A DNA stretch of 64,000 nt from Halalkalibacillus halophilus DSM 18494 (GTDB lineage Bacteria; Bacillota; Bacilli; Bacillales; Alkalibacillaceae): contig NZ_AUHI01000011.1 in the NCBI RefSeq assembly GCF_000423105.1, positions 1 through 64,000 on the forward strand, in the 5' to 3' direction. The notes beneath the pieces are model-generated. The model had not been told where the DNA came from. It worked only from the letters and a program-made list of their open reading frames with translations, and ran no database searches. The position numbers were made by a program, and so were the translations under genes. Shown here in pieces: positions 1-9,055 of the stretch. Numbering within the stretch: the first letter of the stretch is position 1; every line of letters starts with the position of its first letter.

Positions 1-2
1 TG

Positions 3-302
3 CGATTATCGATTGATGGTTTATCTGCTTTGGTTCAAGAGTATCTGCAGCTCGATCCCCTATCGTCAGATTTATTTTTGTTTTGTAACCATAGGCGAGA
101 CAAAGTGAAAATTCTTCACTGGGAACATAACGGTTTCTGGCTTTACTATCGTCGCCTGGAGAATGGGCGCTTTCAATGGCCGGAAGGACAAGATGGGGAA
201 ACAATGAAAATTGATATCCGTCAGCTTCGCTGGTTGTTGGAAGGGCTAACGCTTGAAGAAGGAAAAGTCCACCCCAAAATCGAAGCAAAAAAAGTCGTTT
301 AA
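3..302 (+). CDS. tnpB: IS66-family TnpB accessory protein (5' truncated by window)
   Basis: This is the second open reading frame of an IS66-type insertion sequence (IS66 Orf2/TnpB), an accessory protein of unknown biochemical role needed for transposition. The frame is open from the window edge; the first visible residues read RLSIDGLSALVQEYLQLDP, which matches the family a short way inside its N terminus, so roughly 20 residues lie outside. The family core (FCNHRRDKVKILHWEHNGFW, then YYRRLENGRFQWP) is intact and the gene ends normally. It sits 38 bp before the transposase gene on the same strand, the usual IS66 order. The TTG at position 30 is an internal codon, not the start. Confidence 0.9.
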   Translation, partial: RLSIDGLSALVQEYLQLDPLSSDLFLFCNHRRDKVKILHWEHNGFWLYYRRLENGRFQWPEGQDGETMKIDIRQLRWLLEGLTLEEGKVHPKIEAKKVV

Positions 303-340
303 ACGCCCATTTATTAACGGATTTATAGTATAATAAAGGT

Positions 341-1906
341 ATGAAAACGAATCCGAAATCACACCAACAAACAGAAGATGTATCCGCACACGTTAAGCGA
401 CTTGAAGAAGAAAACGCTCAGCAGAAAGCTACCATCAAATGGTATGAAGAACAGTTTCGCTTGCTGCAAAAACAACGTTTTGCCCCTTCAAGCGAAAAGA
501 CGGCGGATAACCAAATGGAGCTACCACTTTTTAATGAGGCGGAAGTGACTGAAGCACCGGAAGTTGAGGAACCAACCGAAGAAGAGATTACGTACACGCG
601 AAAAAAGCGTCAACGTACCAGCTCGGACGCGGTCGATCAACTTCCGGTTGAAGTCGTAACTTATGAGTTACCAGAAACAGACCAGTTCTGTGAATGTTGT
701 GATGGGCCGGTTCATGAAATGACTACGGAAACACGTCGGGAAATTGAAATCGTTCCAGCATCTGCTTACATAAAAGAATACCGGCAAGCTGTCTATGCAT
801 GTCGTCAGTGTGAAAGCCATCATACGCACACACCTATTGTCAAAGCTCCTATGCCTGAACCTGTGTTATTCAAAAGTATGGCTTCGCCATCGGCGATTGC
901 GCATATCATGACTCAAAAATACGTAGAAGGGTTACCCCTATACCGTCAGGAAAAGCAGTTAGCTCGTTTAGACCTTACCCTATCTCGCCAGACGATGGCG
1001 AACTGGATGGTTAAGGCGTCTGAGCAGTGGCTCGAACCTTTTTATGAAAGCATGAAGGCTTTCTTACTGACCCAGCCCACCATGCACGTGGATGAAACCA
1101 CCGTCCAGGTTTTACAAGAGAAGGACCGGGCGGCCTCCAATCAATCCTATATGTGGCTATATCGTTCGGGCCGATATGAGGCCCCATGTATTCTGTTTGA
1201 TTACCGAACCACCCGCGCTTCGAAAAACCCGAAATGGTTCTTGGACGGGTATGAAGGTACCTTACATGTAGACGGGTACAAAGGTTATGATGGACTTCCT
1301 CATGTCCAGCTTTCCGGCTGTTGGGCCCATGCTCGCCGGAAGTTCGATGAGGCCACCAAAGCAGGAAGCTATGGGAAAACCGATACACCGACGCTCTCCG
1401 AACAAGGGCTGGCCTATATCAATCAATTATATAAGCTTGAACAATCATATAAAGAAGCATCTCCTGAGGAGATGCTTAACCATCGGCAAGAACATAGTGT
1501 TCCAGTTGTCGATGCTTTTTACGCATGGGCAAAGAGTAGCGTGAAGACGGCTTCGCCTAAAAGCTTATTAGGGAAGGCACTTAGATACGCGATCTCCCAA
1601 GAAGAAAAATTACGTCGTCCATTTCAGGATGGTCGACTAGACATTGATAACAATCGAGCCGAACGCAGCATTAAACCTTTCGTCATCGGCCGAAAAAATT
1701 GGTTATTCTCCCAGACATCCAAAGGGGCTCGGGCGAGCGCCGTGATTTATAGTGTAATGGAAACCGCAAAGGAGAACCAGCTTAAACCTTTTGACTATTT
1801 AAAGTATTTATTTGAAACATTACCGAACCTTCATGAGGTCACGATAGAATCGCTAGAACCTCACTTACCTTGGTCGGAATCCCTTCCATCACATATAAAA
1901 TTATAA
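341..1906 (+). CDS. tnpC: IS66-family transposase (TnpC)
   Basis: This is the 521-residue DDE transposase of an IS66-type element and appears full length and intact. In order it has an N-terminal coiled-coil (about residues 15-50), an acidic linker, a zinc-finger region (CECC near residue 126, CRQC near residue 155), and the DDE domain with MHVDETTVQVL, LHVDGYKGYDG and, near residue 440, DIDNNRAERSIKPFVIGRKN supplying the acidic triad. A short IS66_C-type tail follows. The codon and base use are more GC-rich than the flanking chromosome, as expected of an incoming element. Only the right half of the IS is in the window, so the third gene (tnpA) and the left end are not seen. Confidence 0.95.
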   Translation: MKTNPKSHQQTEDVSAHVKRLEEENAQQKATIKWYEEQFRLLQKQRFAPSSEKTADNQMELPLFNEAEVTEAPEVEEPTEEEITYTRKKRQRTSSDAVDQLPVEVVTYELPETDQFCECCDGPVHEMTTETRREIEIVPASAYIKEYRQAVYACRQCESHHTHTPIVKAPMPEPVLFKSMASPSAIAHIMTQKYVEGLPLYRQEKQLARLDLTLSRQTMANWMVKASEQWLEPFYESMKAFLLTQPTMHVDETTVQVLQEKDRAASNQSYMWLYRSGRYEAPCILFDYRTTRASKNPKWFLDGYEGTLHVDGYKGYDGLPHVQLSGCWAHARRKFDEATKAGSYGKTDTPTLSEQGLAYINQLYKLEQSYKEASPEEMLNHRQEHSVPVVDAFYAWAKSSVKTASPKSLLGKALRYAISQEEKLRRPFQDGRLDIDNNRAERSIKPFVIGRKNWLFSQTSKGARASAVIYSVMETAKENQLKPFDYLKYLFETLPNLHEVTIESLEPHLPWSESLPSHIKL

Positions 1907-1968
1907 ACTACGTATAGCTTACCTTACATGCCGCACCCGAGTCAGGGTGTGGTTTATTTGACGCTTAC

Positions 1969-2081
1969 GATATATACGCAAGAATTCTGGATATCCTCCT
2001 CACAATTCTGGATATACAAAAATTCTCGTGGATAAACGAGGAGATTTCTGAATATAAGGGGACTTTTCTGGATAACGAACT
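1969..2081. repeat. 20-bp-periodic word array, GGATA type (array 1)
   Basis: The word (T)TCTGGATA recurs with near-constant spacing: GGATA or a one-base variant starts at 1989, 2010, 2030, 2050 and 2070, with a further GATA at 1969 directly against the IS end. Spacing is 20-21 bp while the bases between words differ. The order of word variants (TTCTCGTGGATA, then ATTTCTG, then CTTTTCTG) is the same as in the array at 54.5 kb. The remainder of the gap up to the next gene (2082-2365) shows no gene or clear structure beyond a ribosome binding site. Confidence 0.75.
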
Positions 2082-2365
2082 ACTTTTCTTGCTTTTTGAG
2101 AATGGGTTTATTAGTAGTCGCATGACGAATATAAGTCTTCACAAGAATATGTCATACCGTTTCAAATTTATATCTAGATTTAAAGACTGATTCTTTATCC
2201 TCATGTTTAGTTTCCTACATAGTTGTCAATATCATGTACTTTTTAAAATCTATTTTCATCCTAGAGGAGTTCCGTTATAATCATGAAGGTAGCACGATAC
2301 ATAGGTGCTTCTATTAAATCATAAATATTGATATGGAGAATTTGTATATAAGGGGGGAAGCTCCA

Positions 2366-3613
2366 ATGAATTTAACCAAACAAATAATTATTGCTCTAGT
2401 TTTAGGTATTGCTATTGGGTTAGGGATGAACATTTTCGTTCCGGGCTTATTTGATCCAGTTGATACTTATTTCTTCTCACCACTTGGGGAATTATTTCTT
2501 AGATTAATTCAGATGATGGTCGTCCCAATCGTGTTTGTTTCTATTGTAATAGGGACAGCAGGTTTGGGTGATCCGAAGAAATTAGGACGTATTGGTGGAA
2601 AGACAATTGGTTTCTTCTTAATATCTACATCGATTGCAATCACGATAGCAATGTCACTTGCTTTACTCATTCAACCAGGTGAGGCGGGGATGATGGATAG
2701 TAGTGTCGAAGGATACGAAGCTGAACAAGCACCGCCTATGATGGAAACGCTAATGAATATTATTCCGACTAATCCGATTGAGGCGATGGTCAACGGTGAG
2801 ATGCTTCAAATTATCTTCTTCGCTATTTTAGTTGGTTTTGGGTTAGCTTTATTAAGTAAGAAAACAGATAAAATTAAGCAGTTGTTTGATCAAGCATTTG
2901 AGTTGGTAATGTTTTTAATTACCATCATCATGTACACTGCTCCATTCGGGGCTTTTGGGTTAATCGCATCTGCCGTTGGGGATGCTGGAGTGGAAGCTAT
3001 TTCCTCGATGGCTGCCTACTTTTTTGTCGTCCTTGCTGCACTGCTCATACACGCTGTAGTAACGTATGGGTCGGTAGTGAAGTTCTTAGCGAAAAAGAGT
3101 CCAATCTGGTTCTTTAAAAACTTTACACCCGCGATGAGTGTTGCATTTGGTACTTCAAGTAGTGGAGCGACATTACCTGTTTCCATGACAACTGCTCAAA
3201 AACGCCTTGGGGTAAGAGAATCGATCAGTGGATTTGTTCAGCCAGTTGGTGCAACGATCAACATGGACGGTACAGCAATTATGCAGGGTGTTGCAACAGT
3301 TTTCATCGCCCAAGTATATGCCGAGACTTTGACTCTGACTGAATTGCTGACTGTAGTAGCAATAGCGGTATTAGCATCGATTGGGACGGCTGCTGTACCT
3401 GGTGTCGGGTTGATCATGCTTGCGATGGTGCTCGATCAAGTCGGATTGCCTGTAGAAGCAATTGGGATGATCCTTGCTGTTGATAGGCTACTCGATATGA
3501 CTCGAACAGCCGTCAACGTAACAGGAGACGCAGCCTGTGCCTTATGGATTAATGAGACAGAAGCGGATGATGAGGAAGAAAAGGATACACGTCCTTCTTT
3601 GAGTGATTCGTAA
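2366..3613 (+). CDS. Dicarboxylate/amino acid:cation symporter (DAACS family)
   Basis: This is a 415-residue multi-pass membrane carrier of the GltP/GltT/DctA family, which imports glutamate, aspartate or C4-dicarboxylates with sodium or protons. Visible family features are the hydrophobic N terminus, the serine-rich re-entrant loop FGTSSSGATLPV, and NMDGTAIMQG in the cation/substrate region, followed by DRLLDMTRTAVNVTGD near the C terminus. I chose ATG 2366 because AAGGGGGGAAG lies just upstream; a longer frame back to 2333 would contain that binding site. It stands alone and ends at a strong terminator. Exact substrate cannot be told. Confidence 0.9.
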   Translation: MNLTKQIIIALVLGIAIGLGMNIFVPGLFDPVDTYFFSPLGELFLRLIQMMVVPIVFVSIVIGTAGLGDPKKLGRIGGKTIGFFLISTSIAITIAMSLALLIQPGEAGMMDSSVEGYEAEQAPPMMETLMNIIPTNPIEAMVNGEMLQIIFFAILVGFGLALLSKKTDKIKQLFDQAFELVMFLITIIMYTAPFGAFGLIASAVGDAGVEAISSMAAYFFVVLAALLIHAVVTYGSVVKFLAKKSPIWFFKNFTPAMSVAFGTSSSGATLPVSMTTAQKRLGVRESISGFVQPVGATINMDGTAIMQGVATVFIAQVYAETLTLTELLTVVAIAVLASIGTAAVPGVGLIMLAMVLDQVGLPVEAIGMILAVDRLLDMTRTAVNVTGDAACALWINETEADDEEEKDTRPSLSDS

Positions 3614-3632
3614 GATTTAAACAATATCAATT

Positions 3633-3675
3633 AATGAAGCACAGACCATATATTGGACTGTGCTTCATTCTTTGA
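3633..3675. terminator. Bidirectional terminator between symporter and DUF1129-like gene
   Basis: AATGAAGCACAG (3633-3644) pairs perfectly with CTGTGCTTCATT (3658-3669). It lies between two convergent genes and is followed by T-rich sequence on the plus side. Confidence 0.85.
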
Positions 3676-3682
3676 ATTACTA

Positions 3683-4357
3683 TTATTTCTCTTTCTTAAA
3701 TAAGAATATCGTCGGAATAAGTATAATTGCTCCAACAATAGCTAACACATAGGTAGGAATGGTAAAGGTATAACCAAAGGATGGAGTGAAAAATAAAATT
3801 GCAACGAAGCTCATTAACATTACCATAGCCGCGACCCACAAGGAGAAAAACTCTTTCCATTTACCAAAGTTTTTAAACAATGACCATTTTATATACCAGA
3901 TCACAAAGAAGAAAAAGCCTGCTGTAACTAACAAAAAAAGCACACTAATAGTAGTTGCATAGCCTATGGATACAGTCATATAAAAAGAATCAAAATTAAA
4001 AATCCAATGTAATAGTGGCTGAAGAATACCAGAAACGATTAGTGCATACCCAGCAAAATTTAATACACCTAACATCAATAATTGTAGTCTTTCTTTTGTA
4101 ACCATCGGTGGTAGTTCTCCGATCAAATTATCTGCGAAACCTTTTGGATCATTTCCAAAAACATCGTCTGCTGTTTTTCCTTCCGCTTGGGCATCAAGTA
4201 AGTGATTAAGTAACTCATCTAATATTTCTTCCGTGTCACGTTCGGAGGTACTTTGTAAACGTATATAGACTAATAAATCTTCGTAGTACTTCTTATTATA
4301 GTCATTCAATTGTTCACGCTTTTGGTTATTTTGTTCAATTAATGCTTTTGTACTCAA
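3683..4357 (-). CDS. PadR-linked membrane protein (DUF1129-like, HAAS-type N terminus)
   Basis: This 224-residue protein has a hydrophilic N-terminal helical region (about residues 1-85, with ILDELLNHLLDAQAEGKTADDVFG) that resembles the HAAS domain found in membrane proteins co-encoded with PadR regulators. Four or so hydrophobic segments follow (about 95-115, 125-155, 168-190, 195-218) and a KKEK tail. It overlaps the upstream padR-like gene by 4 bp, so the two are translationally coupled and form one operon. In such pairs the membrane protein is thought to be the regulator's main target; its biochemical function is unknown. Confidence 0.7.
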   Translation of the reverse strand: MSTKALIEQNNQKREQLNDYNKKYYEDLLVYIRLQSTSERDTEEILDELLNHLLDAQAEGKTADDVFGNDPKGFADNLIGELPPMVTKERLQLLMLGVLNFAGYALIVSGILQPLLHWIFNFDSFYMTVSIGYATTISVLFLLVTAGFFFFVIWYIKWSLFKNFGKWKEFFSLWVAAMVMLMSFVAILFFTPSFGYTFTIPTYVLAIVGAIILIPTIFLFKKEK

Positions 4358-4695
4358 TTCGAATCCCCCCTGTTTAATAATTGATCAACAGATCCTTTTA
4401 ACAAACTCCATTCGTGTTCAAACACTTTCAAAGCCTTTAAACCATCTTCTGTAATAAAGTAATATTTCCGATTAGGTCCAGATGGAGATTTTTGCGTTTC
4501 TCCATAAATATATTTCTCTTTTTGAAGCCTTAAGAGAATTGGGTAAATCGAGCCTTCACTAACATTTTCAATTCCTGCTTCTTGAAGTTTTATAGATAAC
4601 TCGTATCCATATACAGCTTCTTCTTTAATAATAGAGAGGATACACCCTTCTAAAATTCCTTTAAATAATTGGCTTCGAATATTCAGATCAATCAC
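4354..4695 (-). CDS. PadR-family transcriptional regulator
   Basis: This 113-residue protein has the winged-helix fold signature of small PadR regulators: LFKGILEGCILSIIKEE at the N terminus, YGYELSIKLQ in the recognition helix region, EGSIYPILLRLQKE in the helix-turn-helix and GPNRKYYFITEDG in the wing. It probably represses its own operon and responds to an unknown signal. The start is a GTG at 4695 preceded by AAGGTAG; the stop codon overlaps the start of the downstream membrane-protein gene. Confidence 0.88.
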   Translation of the reverse strand: MIDLNIRSQLFKGILEGCILSIIKEEAVYGYELSIKLQEAGIENVSEGSIYPILLRLQKEKYIYGETQKSPSGPNRKYYFITEDGLKALKVFEHEWSLLKGSVDQLLNRGDSN

Positions 4696-4873
4696 CTACC
4701 TTGTTATACATAATAGTAAACCATAATTTCAACTATCTTGCAATACAAAGTAGTGATTTTTTATGAAGCTCAACTATTCCATTGCTTTTACACAATATTA
4801 ACTTGCAAATAGTAATCCTTTTATGCTACATTATTGTTATGGATTTGTGCGTAGTAATTAGGAGGTCAAAGCC

Positions 4874-5104
4874 ATGTACGGGATATTAGTTACACTATTA
4901 TTTATTAATACACTTGCATTAATTGCTGTAGTATTACTTCAAGCAGGGAAAAGTGCTGGACTATCAGGAGCGATTTCTGGTGGAGCTGAACATATGTTTG
5001 GGAAGCAAAAAGCACGCGGGATGGATGGAATCCTTCACCGCATTACGATTGTTTTAGGTATTTTATTTATGGTAATTACGTTTTTACTTGGTTATATTGT
5101 TTAA
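4874..5104 (+). CDS. secG: Preprotein translocase subunit SecG
   Basis: SecG is a small inner part of the SecYEG channel that assists SecA-driven export across the plasma membrane. The 76-residue protein has two membrane helices (about residues 3-23 and 54-75) joined by a Gly/Ser-rich cytosolic loop with GLSGAISGGAEHMFGKQKARG, which is diagnostic. The start has AGGAGG directly upstream. As in B. subtilis it heads a secG-esterase-rnr cluster, but a terminator follows it here, so downstream genes probably have their own promoter or rely on readthrough. Confidence 0.96.
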   Translation: MYGILVTLLFINTLALIAVVLLQAGKSAGLSGAISGGAEHMFGKQKARGMDGILHRITIVLGILFMVITFLLGYIV

Positions 5105-5121
5105 TTAAAAAGCAATCAACG

Positions 5122-5156
5122 ATGAAACAGTAAGTGTAGCGCTTACTGTTTTTTTA
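5122..5156 (+). terminator. Terminator after secG
   Basis: AAACAGTAAG pairs with CTTACTGTTT around a short loop and is followed by a run of seven Ts. Confidence 0.8.
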
Positions 5157-5240
5157 TATTTAAAAAATCTATCATGATTAAGAAAAACAGCTTTCGGGAA
5201 AAGTAAAGCATGCAAATGTTGTTAGGAGAGGAAGTAAAAA

Positions 5241-5987
5241 ATGCAGATGAAACAACCTAAACCATTTACTTTTGAAGCAGGAAATCGCGCAGTGTTATTA
5301 TTACATGGTTTTACCGGACATTCAGCTGATGTCAGAATGTTAGGCCGTTATTTGGAGAAACAAGGGTATACCTCACATGCCCCGATCTACCGCGGTCATG
5401 GAGTACCTCCGGAAGAGTTAATTAAAACGAATGCATCCCAGTGGTGGGAAGATGCACTAGAAGGTTACAACCATTTAAAAGAACTTGGATACGATGAAAT
5501 TGCAGTCGCAGGACTATCTCTCGGCGGGGTCCTTAGCTTGCGTCTTGCTGTTAACAAACCGGTAAAGGCGGTTATTCCGATTTGTTCACCGATGTTCTTT
5601 GATAATGTAGACGAGTTGTCGAAAGGATTTCGTCAATTCGCAAAAGAATATAAACAATTAGAGCGCAAATCCGAAGATGATATCGAAAAAGAGCTTGAAG
5701 CATTAATGGATGAATCATCGGATACGTTTGATACATTAAGTGAACTTATTAAAGAGGTCCATGATCAAATCGATCATATATATGCACCAACTTATGTACT
5801 TCAAGCAGAAGAAGATCAAATGATCAACACAGAAAGTGCTACCTATATTTATGAAAATGTAGAAGCAGATGAAAAAGATATTACATGGTATGAAGGTGCA
5901 CCTCATGTCATTACGTTAAGTGATTATAAAAGTCAGGTGCACGAAGATATTTATCAGTTTTTAGAAAAACTAGATTGGAAAGAATAA
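5241..5987 (+). CDS. est: Carboxylesterase, alpha/beta hydrolase (Est30/YvaK type)
   Basis: This 248-residue alpha/beta hydrolase resembles the thermostable carboxylesterase Est30 and B. subtilis YvaK, which cleave short-chain esters in the cytoplasm. The oxyanion region HGFTGHSADV, the nucleophile elbow GLSLGG (Ser near residue 94), an acidic residue near EEDQMIN and the catalytic His in APHVI are all present. The start ATG follows TTAGGAGAGG. It lies 18 bp before rnr on the same strand, the conserved secG-est-rnr order; the natural substrate is unknown. Confidence 0.92.
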   Translation: MQMKQPKPFTFEAGNRAVLLLHGFTGHSADVRMLGRYLEKQGYTSHAPIYRGHGVPPEELIKTNASQWWEDALEGYNHLKELGYDEIAVAGLSLGGVLSLRLAVNKPVKAVIPICSPMFFDNVDELSKGFRQFAKEYKQLERKSEDDIEKELEALMDESSDTFDTLSELIKEVHDQIDHIYAPTYVLQAEEDQMINTESATYIYENVEADEKDITWYEGAPHVITLSDYKSQVHEDIYQFLEKLDWKE

Positions 5988-6005
5988 AATTATAGAGGTG
6001 AAATT

Positions 6006-8162
6006 ATGGAAATAGAACAAATTAAAAAGAAATTAATGATGTTCTTTAATGAAAAAGCTACACGACCACAAAGTGTAGAAGATCTGCAGACAGAATTTGA
6101 ATTAGAATCTGCAGATAAATTACAAATATTAATGCAGTCGTTAAATGCATTAGAACAAGAAGGGAAATTAGTTCGTACTCGAAATGATCGTTACGGCCTT
6201 CCTGAAAAAATGAATTTAATCCGTGGAAAGGTACAAATGCATGCTAAAGGTTTTGCATTTTTACTACCAGCGGATGAAGAAATGAAAGATATTTATATTC
6301 ATCAATCAGACTTAATGTCTGCAATGAATGGAGATACGGTTCTTGTACGAGTGGAGTCTGATTCCATTGCAGGAAACCGTCCAGAGGGTGTTGTCGTACG
6401 AATTGTCGAACGAAATGACACACCGATTGTAGGAACGTATCAAGATAACGGTAGGTTCGGGTTTGTAATCGCAGATGATAAACGTATTCCGAACGATATT
6501 TTTATTAAAGAAGGAAATCAAAATGGCGCAGTAGACGGACACAAAGTTATTGTGAGAATAATTGAGTTTCCTGAAGGCCGAAAAAGTGCGGAAGGTGAAA
6601 TAATTGATATTCTAGGACATGTGAATGACCCTGGCATTGATATTTTAGCAATCATCCACAAGCATGGTATTAAAGCTGACTTCGACCAAGAAACACTTGA
6701 TCACGCAAACACGATCCCAGAAGAGATTTCTGAGGACGATATAAAAGGACGTCGCGATCTAAGAAACGAGCGGATTGTCACCATTGATGGTGCAGATGCA
6801 AAAGACTTAGATGACGCCGTGCGTGTGGAGCAATTAGACAACGGTAACTATCTACTAGGAGTTTATATTGCTGATGTAACCCATTATGTGAAAGAGGATT
6901 CTCCAATAGATAAGGAAGCTTATGAACGTGGGACAAGCACATACTTGACGGACCGTGTGATTCCAATGATTCCGCATCGTTTATCAAATGGAATATGCTC
7001 TTTGAATCCACAAGTTGATCGATTGACTTTAGGTTGTGAGATGGAAATAGATGGACAAGGTAAAGTTGTACATCATGAAATCTTTGAAGCGGTCATTAAG
7101 ACCACTGAACGAATGACGTATACAGCCGTTAATGAAATTTTAGAGGGCAATAAAGAAACTATTCAACGATATGAAGGTTTAATCTCCATGTTTGAATTAA
7201 TGGAAACATTGGCCCAAACATTACGTTCCAAACGAATGGGCAGAGGTGCAATTGATTTTGATTTCAAAGAAGCTGGAATTGAAGTTGATGAAGAAGGAAA
7301 ACCTACGGATGTAGTGTTGCGAGAGCGTGGAGTTTCTGAAAAATTCATAGAAGAATTTATGTTAGTAGCAAACGAAACGATTTCTGAGCATTTCCACTGG
7401 ATGGAAGTACCGTTTGTGCACCGTATTCACGAAGATCCTGATTCGGATAAATTACAACAATTCTTTGAGTTTGTAACGAATTTAGGTTATGCAGTAAAAG
7501 GAACGAAAGATGAAGTTCATCCGAAAGCTTTGCAAAAAGTGTTGAAAGAAGTAGAGGGAAGCAAAGAAGAGCTAGTTGTATCAAAACTAATGCTGCGTTC
7601 GATGCAGCAAGCGAAATACTCACCTGAAGGGGTGGGGCACTTCGGACTTGCGACACCTTTTTACACACATTTCACATCACCGATTCGCCGTTATCCAGAC
7701 TTAATGGTACACCGCTTGATTCGTACGTACTTGATCAAAGGTGATATAAGCGACGAAACCCAGCGCAAATGGAGTGAAAAACTCCCAGACATTACGAGAC
7801 ACGCATCTGAAATGGAGCGTCGTTCCGTAGATGCTGAACGAGAGACAGATGATTTGAAGAAGACAGAATATATGGCCGATAAAATTGGGGAAGAATACGA
7901 AGGAATCATAAGTTCTGTGACAAACTTTGGATTGTTTGTTGAATTACCTAATACGGTAGAAGGTCTAGTTCATGTGAGCCATCTGACGGACGATTATTAC
8001 CACTTTGACGACAGAGCACATGCGATGATTGGGGAAAGAACCGCTAACATCTTCCGTGTAGGAGATGAGATCAATATCCGTGTGATTAGTACGAATATTG
8101 AAGAACGTGTTATTGATTTTGAAGTAGTTGGAATGAAGCCACGTAAGAAGAAACGTAACTAA
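6006..8162 (+). CDS. rnr: Ribonuclease R
   Basis: RNase R is a processive 3'-to-5' exoribonuclease that degrades structured RNA and cooperates with tmRNA/SmpB in clearing non-stop mRNAs. The 718-residue protein shows an N-terminal winged-helix segment (about 1-60), cold-shock/OB domains (from about 70, GKVQMHAKGFAFLLP), the RNB catalytic domain with DGADAKDLDDAV supplying the metal-binding aspartates, and a C-terminal S1 domain (about 625-700). Its basic tail is short (RKKKRN). It is followed by a strong terminator; smpB, normally the next gene, is three genes away. Confidence 0.96.
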   Translation: MEIEQIKKKLMMFFNEKATRPQSVEDLQTEFELESADKLQILMQSLNALEQEGKLVRTRNDRYGLPEKMNLIRGKVQMHAKGFAFLLPADEEMKDIYIHQSDLMSAMNGDTVLVRVESDSIAGNRPEGVVVRIVERNDTPIVGTYQDNGRFGFVIADDKRIPNDIFIKEGNQNGAVDGHKVIVRIIEFPEGRKSAEGEIIDILGHVNDPGIDILAIIHKHGIKADFDQETLDHANTIPEEISEDDIKGRRDLRNERIVTIDGADAKDLDDAVRVEQLDNGNYLLGVYIADVTHYVKEDSPIDKEAYERGTSTYLTDRVIPMIPHRLSNGICSLNPQVDRLTLGCEMEIDGQGKVVHHEIFEAVIKTTERMTYTAVNEILEGNKETIQRYEGLISMFELMETLAQTLRSKRMGRGAIDFDFKEAGIEVDEEGKPTDVVLRERGVSEKFIEEFMLVANETISEHFHWMEVPFVHRIHEDPDSDKLQQFFEFVTNLGYAVKGTKDEVHPKALQKVLKEVEGSKEELVVSKLMLRSMQQAKYSPEGVGHFGLATPFYTHFTSPIRRYPDLMVHRLIRTYLIKGDISDETQRKWSEKLPDITRHASEMERRSVDAERETDDLKKTEYMADKIGEEYEGIISSVTNFGLFVELPNTVEGLVHVSHLTDDYYHFDDRAHAMIGERTANIFRVGDEINIRVISTNIEERVIDFEVVGMKPRKKKRN

Positions 8163-8166
8163 AATA

Positions 8167-8207
8167 AAAGAAGCTTTTCTCACATATAGTGTGAGGAAAG
8201 CTTCTTA
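8167..8207. terminator. Bidirectional terminator between rnr and the DUF1295 gene
   Basis: AAGAAGCTTTTCTCACA pairs with the downstream TGTGAGGAAAGCTTCTT with one mismatch-free core, flanked by A and T runs, between convergent genes. Confidence 0.9.
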
Positions 8208-8209
8208 TT

Positions 8210-8989
8210 TTATTTCTTTGGAGGACCGGGTATGAACATGTTTGTTTTTTTAGCATATTCCCGGTATTCTTCATGCTCCATGAATTTCTTCTCTAGTGGA
8301 GGTACTCCAGAAATGTTGATTAAAATATAAGTGAGCGCGATTGGGCTAATTAATCCAATCCAACCCCATGGAACGGATAAGGCAACTATTGCCACTCCAA
8401 ACCACATAGCAGATTCCCCGAAATAATTCGGGTGACGAGTATAACGCCACAGCCCGTGCTTGATGAAGCGGCCTTTGTTCTCTTCTTTTTTCTTAAACTG
8501 TGATAGTTGGTAATCCCCACCAGCTTCAAAGATAAAGCCAATAATCCAAAGAACCACTCCAATAGTAATTAGAATATAATTGGTTTCCTCTGAACTGTTA
8601 GCAATCCCGATAATTATTGGAATAGAGAAAAATAAGGAAAGTGCTCCTTGCAGCATATACACCCGGTAAAATGCTTTTAGATTCACATTTGTTTCCCAAC
8701 GTTTTCGCATGTTTTGGTAACGATAGTCTTCGGGCTTTCCCACATTTCGTTTGAATAAATACCCTGATAAGCGTAGTCCCCATAAAATAACTAGTACTGC
8801 GATGGTAATCGATGTTATATTCATGTTTTGTGTGATGGCAAGAGTTGCAATCGTTGTAATAATAAACGTCATTCCCCATGCAATATCTACGATGGAGAAG
8901 TCATTTACTTTAACAGCAATTGCCCAGACGATCGCCATAAAAGCCACCATAATTCCTAATAAACTAAGAAATAATAACAATTTTTTCAC
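8210..8989 (-). CDS. DUF1295 membrane protein (steroid 5-alpha-reductase-like fold)
   Basis: This 259-residue integral membrane protein has about seven hydrophobic segments and, in the C-terminal third, the motif RHPNYFGE shared by DUF1295, steroid 5-alpha reductases and isoprenylcysteine methyltransferases, where it helps bind a nucleotide or methyl donor. A second conserved segment, GVPPLEKKF, follows. Bacterial members are mostly uncharacterised, so no reaction is assigned. The gene is convergent with rnr and divergent from the degV-like gene; it is not normally part of the rnr-smpB cluster. Confidence 0.82.
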   Translation of the reverse strand: MKKLLLFLSLLGIMVAFMAIVWAIAVKVNDFSIVDIAWGMTFIITTIATLAITQNMNITSITIAVLVILWGLRLSGYLFKRNVGKPEDYRYQNMRKRWETNVNLKAFYRVYMLQGALSLFFSIPIIIGIANSSEETNYILITIGVVLWIIGFIFEAGGDYQLSQFKKKEENKGRFIKHGLWRYTRHPNYFGESAMWFGVAIVALSVPWGWIGLISPIALTYILINISGVPPLEKKFMEHEEYREYAKKTNMFIPGPPKK

Positions 8990-9055
8990 TCCCTTTGTTT
9001 AACACTGTAACACAAAGGTTATACATAAGTAAGTCAAAAGAATTGAGGTGGGGAA

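Larger units (their letters stand above)
1..1968 (+). mobile_element. IS66-family insertion sequence, right part
   Basis: The element includes the tnpB and tnpC genes and ends about 60 bp after the transposase stop. The right terminus is inferred at the ACGCTTAC ending at 1968: its reverse complement begins GTAAGCGTCAAATAAACC, the typical IS66 terminal sequence. The next eight bases, GATATATA, would be one copy of the 8-bp target duplication that IS66 elements make, but the left copy is outside the window so this is not verified. Confidence 0.75.
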
